Positions 35,982 to 44,419 of a DNA stretch of 64,000 bases are shown one piece after another; within the stretch, counting starts at the first letter, position 1, and the number at the start of each line of letters is the position of its first letter. The notes below the pieces were generated by a model. That model was not told the origin of the DNA. It worked only from the letters and a program-made list of their open reading frames with translations, and did not search any database. The stretch comes from Rhodospirillales bacterium (GTDB taxonomy: Bacteria; Pseudomonadota; Alphaproteobacteria; Reyranellales; Reyranellaceae), in NCBI GenBank assembly GCA_016699855.1, contig CP064988.1:3810501-3874500 (forward strand), in the 5' to 3' direction. Made by a program: the position numbers and the translations under genes.

Positions 35982-37469
35982 ATGGCCGCCCGACACATCC
36001 TCGCCATCGACCAGGGCACCACCAGCACGCGCGCCATCGTTTTCGACGCCGCCGCGCGTCCGCTCGCCACCGCGCAGAAGGAGCTGCCTCAGATCTTCCC
36101 GCGGCCGGGCTGGGTCGAGCACGACGCCGACGAGATATGGCGCGCCACGGTCGAGGTCTGCCGCGGCGCCATCGCCAAGGCCGGCGTCGAGCCGCGCGCC
36201 ATCGCCGGCATCGGCATCACCAACCAGCGCGAGACCACCGTCGTGTGGGACCGTGCGACCGGCGCGCCGATCCACAACGCCATCGTCTGGCAGGACCGCC
36301 GCACGGCGGACCGCTGCGCCGATCTGCGCGCGGCGGGCCTCGAGGCGGATGTCGCCGCCCGCACCGGCCTGCTGCTCGATCCCTATTTTTCCGGCACCAA
36401 GGTGGCGTGGATCCTCGACAGCGTCGCCGGCGCGCGAGCGCGGGCGGAGCGGGGCGAGCTGGCGTTCGGCACGATCGAGTCGTTCCTGCTGTGGCGTCTG
36501 ACCGGTGGACGCCGCCACGCCAGCGACGCCACCAACGCCAGCCGCACCATGTTGTTCGACATCCACCGGCAGGTCTGGGATCCGGAGCTCGCGCGCGCCC
36601 TGAACGTGCCGATGGCGGTGCTGCCGGCGGTGGTGGACTGCGCCGGCACGTTCGGCGCCACCGACGCCGCGTTGTTCGGCGCGCCGATTCCCGTGCTCGG
36701 CATGGCCGGCGACCAGCAGGCCGCCACCGTCGGCCAGGCCTGCCTCGAGCCGGGCATGGTCAAGAGCACCTATGGCACGGGCTGCTTCGCGCTGCTCAAC
36801 ACCGGCGCGACGGCGGTGGCCTCGCGGCACCGGCTGCTGACGACGGTCGCCTACCGGCTCGACGGCGTCGCGACCTACGCGCTGGAGGGCAGCATCTTCG
36901 TCGCCGGCGCCGCCGTGCAGTGGTTGCGCGACGGCCTCAAGCTGATCGCGCGCTCGTCCGAGATCGAGGCGCTCGCGCACTCGGCGCGGCCCGACCACGG
37001 CGTCCACATGGTGCCGGCCTTCGTCGGGTTGGGGGCGCCGTACTGGGACGCGGACGCGCGCGGCGCGCTGCTGGGCCTGACACGCGACACCGGCCCGGCC
37101 GAGATCGCCGCCGCGACGCTCGATTCCGTCTGCTACCAGACCCGCGACCTGGTCGAGGCCATGCGGGCCGACGGCGCCGCGATCGCCGCGCTGCGCGTCG
37201 ATGGCGGCATGGTGGCCAACGATCCGCTGATGGCGCGGCTGGCCGACACGCTGGGCGCGCCCGTCGAGCGCCCGGTGGTGACGGAGACCACGGCGCTGGG
37301 CGCCGCGTTCCTCGCCGGACTGCAGGCCGGGCTGTTCCCTTCGCTCGCCGCCATCGCCGCGAGCTGGAAGCTGGACCGCGCCTTCACGCCGTCGGAGGAT
37401 GCGGCCGCCCGCGACCGCCGCTACGCCGGCTGGAAGGCCGCCGTGGCGCGCGTCCGCACGGCGCCGTAG
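35982..37469 (+). CDS. glpK: Glycerol kinase
   Basis: A 495-residue FGGY-family kinase. AIDQGTTSTRAIVFD is the N-terminal phosphate loop, ITNQRETTVVWD and WQDRRTAD bind glycerol, STYGTGCFALLNTG binds ATP and GGMVANDPLMARLAD is the late signature. It phosphorylates glycerol to glycerol 3-phosphate for GlpD. No glpF-type facilitator gene is in the window. It completes the plus-strand block GDPD-ugpBAEC-EEP-glpD-glpK and converges with the IclR gene 10 bp later. Confidence 0.94.
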   Translation: MAARHILAIDQGTTSTRAIVFDAAARPLATAQKELPQIFPRPGWVEHDADEIWRATVEVCRGAIAKAGVEPRAIAGIGITNQRETTVVWDRATGAPIHNAIVWQDRRTADRCADLRAAGLEADVAARTGLLLDPYFSGTKVAWILDSVAGARARAERGELAFGTIESFLLWRLTGGRRHASDATNASRTMLFDIHRQVWDPELARALNVPMAVLPAVVDCAGTFGATDAALFGAPIPVLGMAGDQQAATVGQACLEPGMVKSTYGTGCFALLNTGATAVASRHRLLTTVAYRLDGVATYALEGSIFVAGAAVQWLRDGLKLIARSSEIEALAHSARPDHGVHMVPAFVGLGAPYWDADARGALLGLTRDTGPAEIAAATLDSVCYQTRDLVEAMRADGAAIAALRVDGGMVANDPLMARLADTLGAPVERPVVTETTALGAAFLAGLQAGLFPSLAAIAASWKLDRAFTPSEDAAARDRRYAGWKAAVARVRTAP

Positions 37470-37478
37470 GCCGCCGAC

Positions 37479-38261
37479 TCAGCCGACGTCGGTCTTGAAC
37501 GCGCGCGCGGCGGCGGCGCGTGCCAGCGCCGCCAGCGGCGGCACGTACCGCCTGGTGGCGTCGGCCTCGGTCATCACCGACTTGGGATAGCGCAGCGACA
37601 CGCAGCCCAGCACGTGGCCGCCGTGCTGGATCGGCACGGCGATGCCGTTCAGGCGGCTGGGCCGCGCCGGCACTGTGACGGCGTAGCCGTCCCGCCGGAT
37701 GCGCTGGAACGCGGCATCGAGCGCGGCCTCCTGGCGGACGCCGGTGCGCGCGTCGCGGCCGGTGGCGCCGATCTCGCGCAGGATGGCGGCGCGCTCCTCC
37801 TCCGGACAGAACGCGAGATAGGCGCGGCCGATCGCGCTGGCGAGCGGCGCGGCGCGCTGGTTGTAGCCGGCGGCCTCGAACGACATCGGACTCTCGGGCG
37901 CGGTGCTGTACCGGATGACCATGGCGCCGTGGCTGATGGTGCCGAGATACAAAGGCCAGCCATGGTCGCGCGTGAACTTGCGCATCAGCGGCGCGGCCAC
38001 GTCGACCAGATGGTCGACGAAGCGGATGCCGCCCGACAGGGTCAGCACCCTGTCGGTCACGCGGTAGCCCAGCCGTCGCGACACCTGCGCGGCGTACCCC
38101 AGGGCGACCAGGGTCTCCAGCAGGCGCGACAGCGTCGGCTTGGGCAGGCCGGTCTCGGTGCTCAGCTCGGTCAGCGTGCTGGCGCGGCGGCCGTTCAGCG
38201 CCGCCAGCACCGCGAAGGCCCGGCGCACCGGCTCGATGGCGATGGGTGACGCGAGCGGCAT
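37479..38261 (-). CDS. IclR family transcriptional regulator
   Basis: A 260-residue regulator. The N-terminal winged helix covers about residues 8-70 (SPIAIEPVRRAFAVLAAL, then LTELSTETGLPKPTLSRLLETL as helix-turn-helix). The C-terminal effector domain holds SAIGRAYLAF, RRDGYAVT and LNGIAVPI. The start at 38261 was chosen because AAGGAGG lies 5 bp upstream; a longer frame has no site. A perfect palindrome 28 bp upstream (38289-38303) is a likely autoregulatory operator. It diverges from the TauD-like gene and converges with glpK, so either could be its target. Confidence 0.9.
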   Translation of the reverse strand: MPLASPIAIEPVRRAFAVLAALNGRRASTLTELSTETGLPKPTLSRLLETLVALGYAAQVSRRLGYRVTDRVLTLSGGIRFVDHLVDVAAPLMRKFTRDHGWPLYLGTISHGAMVIRYSTAPESPMSFEAAGYNQRAAPLASAIGRAYLAFCPEEERAAILREIGATGRDARTGVRQEAALDAAFQRIRRDGYAVTVPARPSRLNGIAVPIQHGGHVLGCVSLRYPKSVMTEADATRRYVPPLAALARAAAARAFKTDVG

Positions 38262-38288
38262 GGCGGCCTCCTTCCGCCGGAAACGATA

Positions 38289-38303
38289 TTCCGTAATACG
38301 GAA
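38289..38303. promoter_or_regulatory. Palindromic operator candidate between iclR-type gene and dioxygenase gene
   Basis: The 15-bp sequence TTCCGTAATACGGAA is a perfect palindrome around one central base. It lies 28 bp from the IclR start and 98 bp from the dioxygenase start, in an AT-richer patch. IclR-family regulators often bind short inverted repeats of this size beside their own gene. Confidence 0.65.
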
Positions 38304-38401
38304 AACGTCGACTCCGCAGGCGGTCGCGCGCCCGTCGCCGCGTATGATGCGTCCACGGCCGCCGGAAACGCGGCGGACGGACACGGGAACGGAGACGCGC
38401 G

Positions 38402-39237
38402 ATGGCCTACCAGACGATCGAAGTGCGCAAGCTGACGCCGGTGATCGGCGCCGAGATCGGCGGCGTCGACCTCTCCAAGCCGCTGGGCAACCAGCAGTTC
38501 CAGGAGGTGCACGACGCGCTGATGGACAACCTCGTCGTGTTCTTCCGCGACCAGACCATGACGATCGAGCAGCACAAGGAGTTCGGACGGCGCTTCGGCA
38601 AGCTGCACGTCCATCCCAACGCGCCGATCGAGATCCCGGAACACCCCGAGATCCTGGTCATCAAGGCCGATGAGAAGTCGAAGCACGTCGCGGGCGAGGA
38701 GTGGCACTCCGACGTGAGCTGCGACGTCGAGCCGCCGATGGGCTCGATCCTGCACCTGACGACGGTGCCGCCGGTCGGCGGCGACACGCTGTTCGCCAAC
38801 ATGTACGCGGCCTACGAGGCGCTGTCGCCGGCGATGCGCCAGTTCGTCGAGGGGCTGACGGCGACCCACGACAGCTCCAAGGCGCACTACTACCGCGTCA
38901 AGGCGACGGACCGCGACGACATCAAGTTCCCCAACGCCGAGCATCCCGTGGTGCGCACGCATCCCGTGACCGGCCGCAAGGCCTGTACGTCAATCGCGGC
39001 TTCACCCTGCGCATCCCGCAGCTGCGCCGCAACGAGAGCGACGCGCTGCTGGAGATGCTCTACCGCCATATCGAGACGCCGGAGTTCCAGTGCCGCTTCA
39101 AGTGGCAGCCCAACTCGGTGGCGTTCTGGGACAACCGCTGCGCCCAGCACCACGCGATGTTCGACTACCACCCGCACCGCCGCTACGGCCACCGCGTGAC
39201 GGTGTGCGGCAACAAGCCGTTCCTGCGCGCCGGCTGA
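38402..39237 (+). CDS. TauD/TfdA family 2-oxoglutarate-dependent dioxygenase, apparent frameshift
   Basis: About 279 residues once one base is restored. EEWHSDVSC gives the first two iron ligands (HxD), GGDTLFANMYAAYEALS is the family core, and WDNRCAQHHAMFDY holds the last iron His region with HRVTVCG after it. The frame from the ATG is normal to TGRKA (38980), then should read LYVNRGFTLRIPQL, which continues one frame over to 39237. Adding one C at 38982-38983 repairs it. TauD/TfdA enzymes hydroxylate taurine, alkyl sulfonates, phenoxyacetates or similar to release the acid group. Divergent from the IclR gene, which likely controls it. Confidence 0.87.
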
Positions 39238-39245
39238 ACGGCGCG

Positions 39246-40346
39246 CTACGGCGCGAAGACGAGGAAGACGAAGGTCGCGAACAGCACGAGGTGCACGAAC
39301 CCCGGCAGGATGTTCGTGCGCCCGGCGCCGAAGGTGACGAGGCTGACGCCGAAGGTCAGCGCCAGCAGGATGGCGTCGATGGCCTCCAGGCCGAGCGCCA
39401 GGGGCCGGTCGACGATCACCGACAGCGCCGCGACCGCGGGGATCGTCAGCCCGATCGTCGCCAGCGACGAGCCCAGCGCCAGGTTCAGGCTCTTCTGCAG
39501 CTCGTCGCGCCGCGCCGCGCGCAGCGCCGCCAGCGTCTCCGGCAGCAGCACCAGCAGCGCCACCAGCAGGCCGATGACCGCGACCGGCGCGCCCAGCGCG
39601 GCGACCGCCGTCTTGACCGAGTCGGCGAAGCTCTTGGCCAGCAGCACGACGGCGGTCAGCGACATCAGCAGCAGGCCCGCGCTTTCCCACACCGCGCCGG
39701 CGGTCGGCGGCGGGTGCTCGGCGCCGGCCGGCGCCTTCGCCGCGTCCGACAGGAAGTAGTCGCGGTGGCGCACGGTCTGCACGTAGAGGAACACGCCGTA
39801 CAGCGCCAGCGTCGCGGCGCCGATGAACAGCACCTGGGGCGCGGTGTAGAACGGGCCGGGCGCGCTGGTGGTGTGGCTCGGCAGGATCAGCGTCAACGTC
39901 GCCAGCGGCATCAGCACCACCAGATAGGCGCTGGCGCCGGTCACGCGGAAGCCCTGCTCGCCGTATTTCAGGCCGCCGAACACGAGGCAGAGGCCGACCA
40001 GGCCGTTGCACACCAGCATGACGACGGCGAACACGGTGTCGCGCGCCAGCGTCGGGCTGCCGTCGCCCGCCAGCATGATCGAGACGATCAGCGACACCTC
40101 GATCACCGTGACCGCGACGGTCAGCACCAGCGTGCCGTAGGGTTCGCCGGTGCGGTGGGCGATGACGTCGGCGTGGTGCACGGCCGCGAACACGGCGCCG
40201 GTCAGCACCGCCAGCTCGAGCGGCGGCCAGGCGACCGCCAGCGGCGCCGGCAGGTGGAGGCTGCCGGCGGTGGCGAACGCCACGACGGCGACCAGCAGCG
40301 CCACCGGCGGCACCACGCGCCAGAGGGGGAAACGCGCGCCCGTCAT
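39246..40346 (-). CDS. chaA: Ca2+/H+ (cation/proton) antiporter, ChaA-like
   Basis: A 366-residue membrane protein with about 11 helices. The two inverted alpha-repeat motifs are GEPYGTLVLTVAVTVIEVSLI and LPETLAALRAARRDELQKSLNLALGSSLATIGLTIP (given in outline), each with the membrane Glu used for cation binding. This is the CaCA superfamily, closest in wording to ChaA. It ends 9 bp from the convergent dioxygenase gene and follows the CobW gene on the same strand by 37 bp, so it may be co-transcribed with CHAD-CobW. Confidence 0.87.
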   Translation of the reverse strand: MTGARFPLWRVVPPVALLVAVVAFATAGSLHLPAPLAVAWPPLELAVLTGAVFAAVHHADVIAHRTGEPYGTLVLTVAVTVIEVSLIVSIMLAGDGSPTLARDTVFAVVMLVCNGLVGLCLVFGGLKYGEQGFRVTGASAYLVVLMPLATLTLILPSHTTSAPGPFYTAPQVLFIGAATLALYGVFLYVQTVRHRDYFLSDAAKAPAGAEHPPPTAGAVWESAGLLLMSLTAVVLLAKSFADSVKTAVAALGAPVAVIGLLVALLVLLPETLAALRAARRDELQKSLNLALGSSLATIGLTIPAVAALSVIVDRPLALGLEAIDAILLALTFGVSLVTFGAGRTNILPGFVHLVLFATFVFLVFAP

Positions 40347-40383
40347 CGCGCCGCTCCGCCGGCGCGGCGGAGGAGGCCGCCCG

Positions 40384-41595
40384 TCAACGGCCGGTGGGGG
40401 CGCCCGTGTCGCCCCATTTCTCCGCGCTCTCGATGAACGACACGAAGACCTTGCGGATCGTCGCCTCGGGGATGTCGCGGGTGATGAAGACGATGCGCGT
40501 GCGGCGGTCGTCGTCCGGCCACTTCTCCAGCACCGCCGGCGGATGGAACACGTGCTGCACGCCGTGCACCACCACCGGCTTGTCGCTGTCGACGACGTTG
40601 AGGATGCCCTTGATGCGCAGCAGATCGGGGCCGCGGTAGGTCACCAGCGCGTCGAACGCCGCCGCGACGGTGGCCCATTGCATCGGCTTGTCGAACACCA
40701 CGCAGAACGAGCGGATGCGGTCGTCGTGGCGGTTGACGTCGTGCGGATCCTGCGCCGCGTAGCCGGCGGCGTCGAGTCCGTCGAACGGCGAGTCCGGCGA
40801 CCCGGTGGCGCCCTTGGCGCTGTGGCCGTGCTTGTGGCCGTGGTCGTGGCCATGCTCGTGATGGTGGTGCCCGTGTCCGTGCCCGTGGTCGTGCTCGCCG
40901 AGGTACGCCTCTTCGCGCAGCCAGCGCTTGACGTCAGCGGTCTTGGTCTCGGGATTGTAGAGACCGGCGTTCATCACGTCCGCCGGCGTCACGTCGCCGT
41001 GCCGGACGGGCAGCAGCGGCGCGCCGGGATTCAGCACGTGCAGCCGGGTGCGGACCGTGTCGATCTGCTCGGCGCTGGCGATGTCGGTCTTGGTCAGCAG
41101 CAGGCGGTCGGCGACGGCGGCCTGCTTGACCGCCTCCTCGTGGTTGTCGAGCGTGCCGCCGCCGTTGACGGCGTCGACCGTGACCACGACGCCGTCCATG
41201 CGGTAGCGCGTCGCCAGCAGCGGGTCGGTCATCAGCGTGTGCAGGATGGGCGCCGGATCGGCCAGGCCGGTGGTCTCGACCACCATCCGCTTGAACGGCG
41301 TGACCTCGCCGCGGGCGCGCTTGAGGTACAGCTCGCTCATGGTGCGGACGAGGTCGCCGCGCACGGTGCAGCACAGGCAGCCGCTGTTCAGCGTGACCAT
41401 GCCCTCCTCGCTCGAGTTCTCGACCAGCTGGTGGTCGAGCCCGATCTCCCCGAACTCGTTGATGATGACGGCGGTGTCGCCCATCTCCGGCCGCTTCAGC
41501 AGCTCGCGCAGCACCGTCGTCTTGCCGCTGCCGAGGAAGCCGGTCAGCACCGAGACGGGGATGCGCTCCTCGGGCGCCGGGGGTCTATCCGTCAT
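40384..41595 (-). CDS. CobW/COG0523 family metal-chaperone GTPase with His-rich linker
   Basis: A 403-residue G3E GTPase. Walker A is GFLGSGKTT, Walker B-like IINEFGEIGLD, the metal-binding CxCC motif SGCLCCTVRGD and the base-recognition TKTD. Between the GTPase and the C-terminal CobW_C domain (about residues 230-260) is a strongly His/Asp-rich stretch (GEHDHGHGHGHHHHEHGHDH and more), which should bind zinc, cobalt or nickel. COG0523 proteins hand metal to client enzymes. The ATG overlaps the CHAD stop by 4 bp; no Zur box is obvious. Confidence 0.9.
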   Translation of the reverse strand: MTDRPPAPEERIPVSVLTGFLGSGKTTVLRELLKRPEMGDTAVIINEFGEIGLDHQLVENSSEEGMVTLNSGCLCCTVRGDLVRTMSELYLKRARGEVTPFKRMVVETTGLADPAPILHTLMTDPLLATRYRMDGVVVTVDAVNGGGTLDNHEEAVKQAAVADRLLLTKTDIASAEQIDTVRTRLHVLNPGAPLLPVRHGDVTPADVMNAGLYNPETKTADVKRWLREEAYLGEHDHGHGHGHHHHEHGHDHGHKHGHSAKGATGSPDSPFDGLDAAGYAAQDPHDVNRHDDRIRSFCVVFDKPMQWATVAAAFDALVTYRGPDLLRIKGILNVVDSDKPVVVHGVQHVFHPPAVLEKWPDDDRRTRIVFITRDIPEATIRKVFVSFIESAEKWGDTGAPTGR

Positions 41596-42572
41596 GTCCA
41601 CTCTCCGTCTCCGGCGGCGCCGCGCGCCGCCGCCTTGACACGCCAGAACAGGGGTGCGGCCTCGAATCGCTTCCACGCCCGGCGCAGCGCCTTCTCCTCG
41701 CCATCGGCGCGGGCGGGATCGGCGTCCCGCGCCGCCAGCCAGCCCTCGATCGCGCCGCCGATCCGGTCCAGCCGGCCCTTCGGCCGGGCGGCCGCCCGGA
41801 TATCCGCCGCGACCCGCGTGGCGACGGCGCGGTCGTTGGCCAGACCCAGCGCGTCCTGCAGCCCGGCGGCCGCCTCGATATAGGGACGCGCGGCGGCCGG
41901 GTCAAAGAGTCCGGCGAAGAACGTCGCCGCGTAGCGCAGCTTCTTCACCCTCAAGCGCAGCGCGTGGCGCCCGTCGGCGTCGAGCGCGCGCAGCTTGCGG
42001 CCGGCCTTCCGCGCCTTCCGGTGGAGCCTGTCGAGCGCCCGGCGGGCGAAGTTCCGCGCGGCGTCGGCCGTCGCGTCGTCGACGCCCTCGGGCGCCGGTA
42101 GCGTCGTCGCGAGCCGCGTGTCGAACGCCGCGAACACGTCGCCGGCCAGCGCGCGGCGCGCCGAGTCGTGGCGGGTCCGCCGCAGCCGCAGGGCCGTGGC
42201 GCGCCAGGCGCGGAGGGAGTCGTCGATGCCGGGCACCGCCGCCAATCCGGCCGCGGCCTGGGCCATCGCGCCGGCGATGAACACGTCGAGATCGCGCGTC
42301 GGCCCGCACGAATCGGCGAGGAACCGCGCGTCGCCGCGCAACGCGCGCAGCACCGCGATGTCGGCGGCCGGCAACGCCGCCGCGCCGGCCGTATCCTCGG
42401 CGGCCGCGAACAGACCGCATGCCGCGCGCAGCCGCCGAAGCGCCACGCGGGCGCGGTGGATTCCCTCCGGATCGCGCGTCTCGAGCGCCGCCCGGCGCGC
42501 CGCCAGCAGCTCCTCGCGGCAGCGGCGCGTCGTGGCGCCGGCGAGCCGCGCGACGGGGGAGGGGGCGTCCAT
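41592..42572 (-). CDS. CHAD domain-containing protein
   Basis: A 326-residue all-helical protein. IHRARVALRRLRAACGLF and LRLRVKKLRYAATFFAGLF carry the conserved H-x-x-R-x-x-x-R-x-x-R and R-x-x-x-K-x-x-R-Y patterns of CHAD domains, which bind inorganic polyphosphate through a basic channel. The start at 42572 follows from the domain's N-terminus; a longer frame exists upstream but looks non-coding. Its stop overlaps the CobW-type gene, so the two are translationally coupled, an uncommon pairing. No CYTH partner domain is present. Confidence 0.87.
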   Translation of the reverse strand: MDAPSPVARLAGATTRRCREELLAARRAALETRDPEGIHRARVALRRLRAACGLFAAAEDTAGAAALPAADIAVLRALRGDARFLADSCGPTRDLDVFIAGAMAQAAAGLAAVPGIDDSLRAWRATALRLRRTRHDSARRALAGDVFAAFDTRLATTLPAPEGVDDATADAARNFARRALDRLHRKARKAGRKLRALDADGRHALRLRVKKLRYAATFFAGLFDPAAARPYIEAAAGLQDALGLANDRAVATRVAADIRAAARPKGRLDRIGGAIEGWLAARDADPARADGEEKALRRAWKRFEAAPLFWRVKAAARGAAGDGEWT

Positions 42573-42720
42573 GGCGCCCTTGTGGCCCGCGCGCGGCGGC
42601 GATTCAACCGCCATGGCGCCGCGCCGCCCGCCGGCATCGGCGGCATGCGCCTCCGGCGCTTGCGTCGACGCGGCGTCCGGGCCACTTTCGGGCTCGGCAA
42701 CCACGCGGAACCCGCATCCC

Positions 42721-43236
42721 ATGACCATCGACGCCGGCGCCTTCAAGAAAGGCATGCGCCACCTCGCGGCCAGCGTGTGCCTGATCACGACGCGGCACGG
42801 CGCGGAGCGCGGTGGATTGACCGCGACGGCGGTGTGCTCGGTGTCGGCCGCGCCGCCGCAGCTTCTGGTCTGCGTCAACCGCGACGCCAGCGCGCATCCG
42901 CTCATCGTCGCCAGCCGCAGATTCTGCGTCAACGTGCTGGCGCCGGCCCACCGCCGCATCGCCGAGCGCTTCGCCGGCATGGACGGCGTCGAGGGCGATG
43001 CCCGCTTCGAAGGGCTCGGCGAGTGGCGCGCGATGATGGGCGACGTGCCGGCGCTGGCCGGCTGCCCCGTGACGTTCGCGTGCGAGACCACCGACACGAT
43101 GGTCGCCGGCACGCACACCATCGTGGTCGGCCGCATCGTCGACGTGGCGCTCGACGCCGACGCCAGCGCGCTGCTCTACGCCGACGCCACCTTCGTGCCG
43201 GCCGAGGTCCTGCGCGGCATCGCGCCGCCGAGCTAG
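42721..43236 (+). CDS. Flavin reductase family protein
   Basis: A 171-residue FMN-binding split-barrel protein of the HpaC/RutF type. FKKGMRHLAASVCLITT, GLTATAVCSVSAAPPQLLVCVN and FCVNVLAPAHRRIAERFAG are the family's consecutive motifs, followed by AGTHTIVVGRIVDV. It supplies reduced flavin to a partner monooxygenase; none is adjacent. It diverges from the CHAD gene across 148 bp and its last 4 bp overlap the convergent enoyl-CoA hydratase gene. Confidence 0.88.
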   Translation: MTIDAGAFKKGMRHLAASVCLITTRHGAERGGLTATAVCSVSAAPPQLLVCVNRDASAHPLIVASRRFCVNVLAPAHRRIAERFAGMDGVEGDARFEGLGEWRAMMGDVPALAGCPVTFACETTDTMVAGTHTIVVGRIVDVALDADASALLYADATFVPAEVLRGIAPPS

Positions 43237-44057
43237 CGGCCGGCGAAGACGGGCGCGCGCTTCTCGACGAAGGCGCGCACCGCCTCCTTGTGGTCCTCGG
43301 TCTGCGAGCCGGCGATCATCAGCTCGGCCTCCCGGTCGGCGGCCTCGACGTAGCCGGCGCGCTCCGCGAGGTCGAGGTTCTCCTTCATGGAGCGCAGCGC
43401 GATCCGCGGGCCCGCCGCCATGTCGCGCGCCATCGCGAAGGCGGCGTCGGCCAGCGCCGCGTCGTCGACCACGCGGTTGACGATGCCCAGCCGCTCGGCC
43501 TCGGCGGCCTCGACGCGGGCGTTGGTGAACATCAGCTCGCGCGCCTTGCCGGTGCCGACCTGGCGCGTCAGCAGCCAGGCGATGCCGTAGTCGCCGGACA
43601 GGCCGACGCGGGCGTAGCCGGTGCCGACGAAGGCCGAGCGCGCCGCGATGCGGACGTCGGCGGCCAGCGCCAGCGCGAAGCCGGCGCCGACGGCCGGGCC
43701 GGGCAGGGCGGCGATGGTCGGCTTCGGCACCGCAAGCAGCGCGCCGGTCAGCGCCTGCTGCCGCCACTTCAGGTCGACCACGCGCTCCTCGGGCGTCATC
43801 GTGGTCCTGCGGTTCTCGCCCATGCCCTTGACGTCGCCGCCGGCGCAGAACGCCTTGCCGGCGCCGGTGACCACGATGGCGCCGACCGAGTCGTCCTCGC
43901 CCATCTCCTTGATCATCCGGCGCAACGCCGGCGTCAGCTCGGTCGACATGGTGTTGCGGGCTTCCGGCCGGTTCAGCGTGATCGTCGCGACGCCCTCGCG
44001 CACCGCGCAGAGCAGCTGGGTGGTGCCGGTGTCGATCTCGCGCGCGGTCGTGGCCAT
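43233..44057 (-). CDS. Enoyl-CoA hydratase/isomerase family protein
   Basis: A 274-residue crotonase-fold protein. AGKAFCAGGDVKGMG and LPGPAVGAGFALALAADVRIA form the two oxyanion-hole segments. The usual hydratase glutamates are not in their normal places: the second position reads ARVGLSGDYG. So it may be an isomerase or another crotonase activity rather than a true enoyl-CoA hydratase. The ATG at 44057 was chosen as the start of the conserved protein. It is likely a single-gene unit. Confidence 0.85.
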   Translation of the reverse strand: MATTAREIDTGTTQLLCAVREGVATITLNRPEARNTMSTELTPALRRMIKEMGEDDSVGAIVVTGAGKAFCAGGDVKGMGENRRTTMTPEERVVDLKWRQQALTGALLAVPKPTIAALPGPAVGAGFALALAADVRIAARSAFVGTGYARVGLSGDYGIAWLLTRQVGTGKARELMFTNARVEAAEAERLGIVNRVVDDAALADAAFAMARDMAAGPRIALRSMKENLDLAERAGYVEAADREAELMIAGSQTEDHKEAVRAFVEKRAPVFAGR

Positions 44058-44209
44058 GTCGTGTCTCCCTCGGTTGAGGGCGCGAGGATGGTCCGGGCCG
44101 GCGGTCCCGGCAAAGCGCGATTTTCGCCGGTACCGCCATGCGGCCGGATCGGTTGGACCGGACGCGCCGGGCCGACTACGCTCGTCGCGAGGGCAGAGGA
44201 GCGACCGCC

Positions 44210-44419
44210 ATGGACGATCTCGCGGCATTGCGCCGGCGCGCGCGGGAACTGGGGCTCGACCGTTTGACGGACACGCAGCTGGCGGAGTTCGGCCGCGCCA
44301 TGGCGGCGGCGGAGAGGCACGTCGCCACCGTCCCGCGCGCCTTCCCGCCGGCCGACGAGCCGGCGCACGTGTTCCGCATGCCGCCGCGCGACGCTGGCGG
44401 CCGGGGGAACGGCCGATGA
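44210..44419 (+). CDS. Small AtzG/GatC-like amidase partner (DUF4089-type)
   Basis: A 69-residue protein whose stop overlaps the start of the amidase gene (ATGA). The N-terminal helix LAALRRRARELGLDRLTDTQ and the central ERHVATVPRAFPPADEPAHVF, ending before a proline, resemble AtzG/GatC-like small subunits that wrap around an amidase. The size and coupling support this; primary sequence similarity is limited, so I rate it moderate. AGAGGAG lies 6 bp upstream of the ATG. Confidence 0.65.
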   Translation: MDDLAALRRRARELGLDRLTDTQLAEFGRAMAAAERHVATVPRAFPPADEPAHVFRMPPRDAGGRGNGR

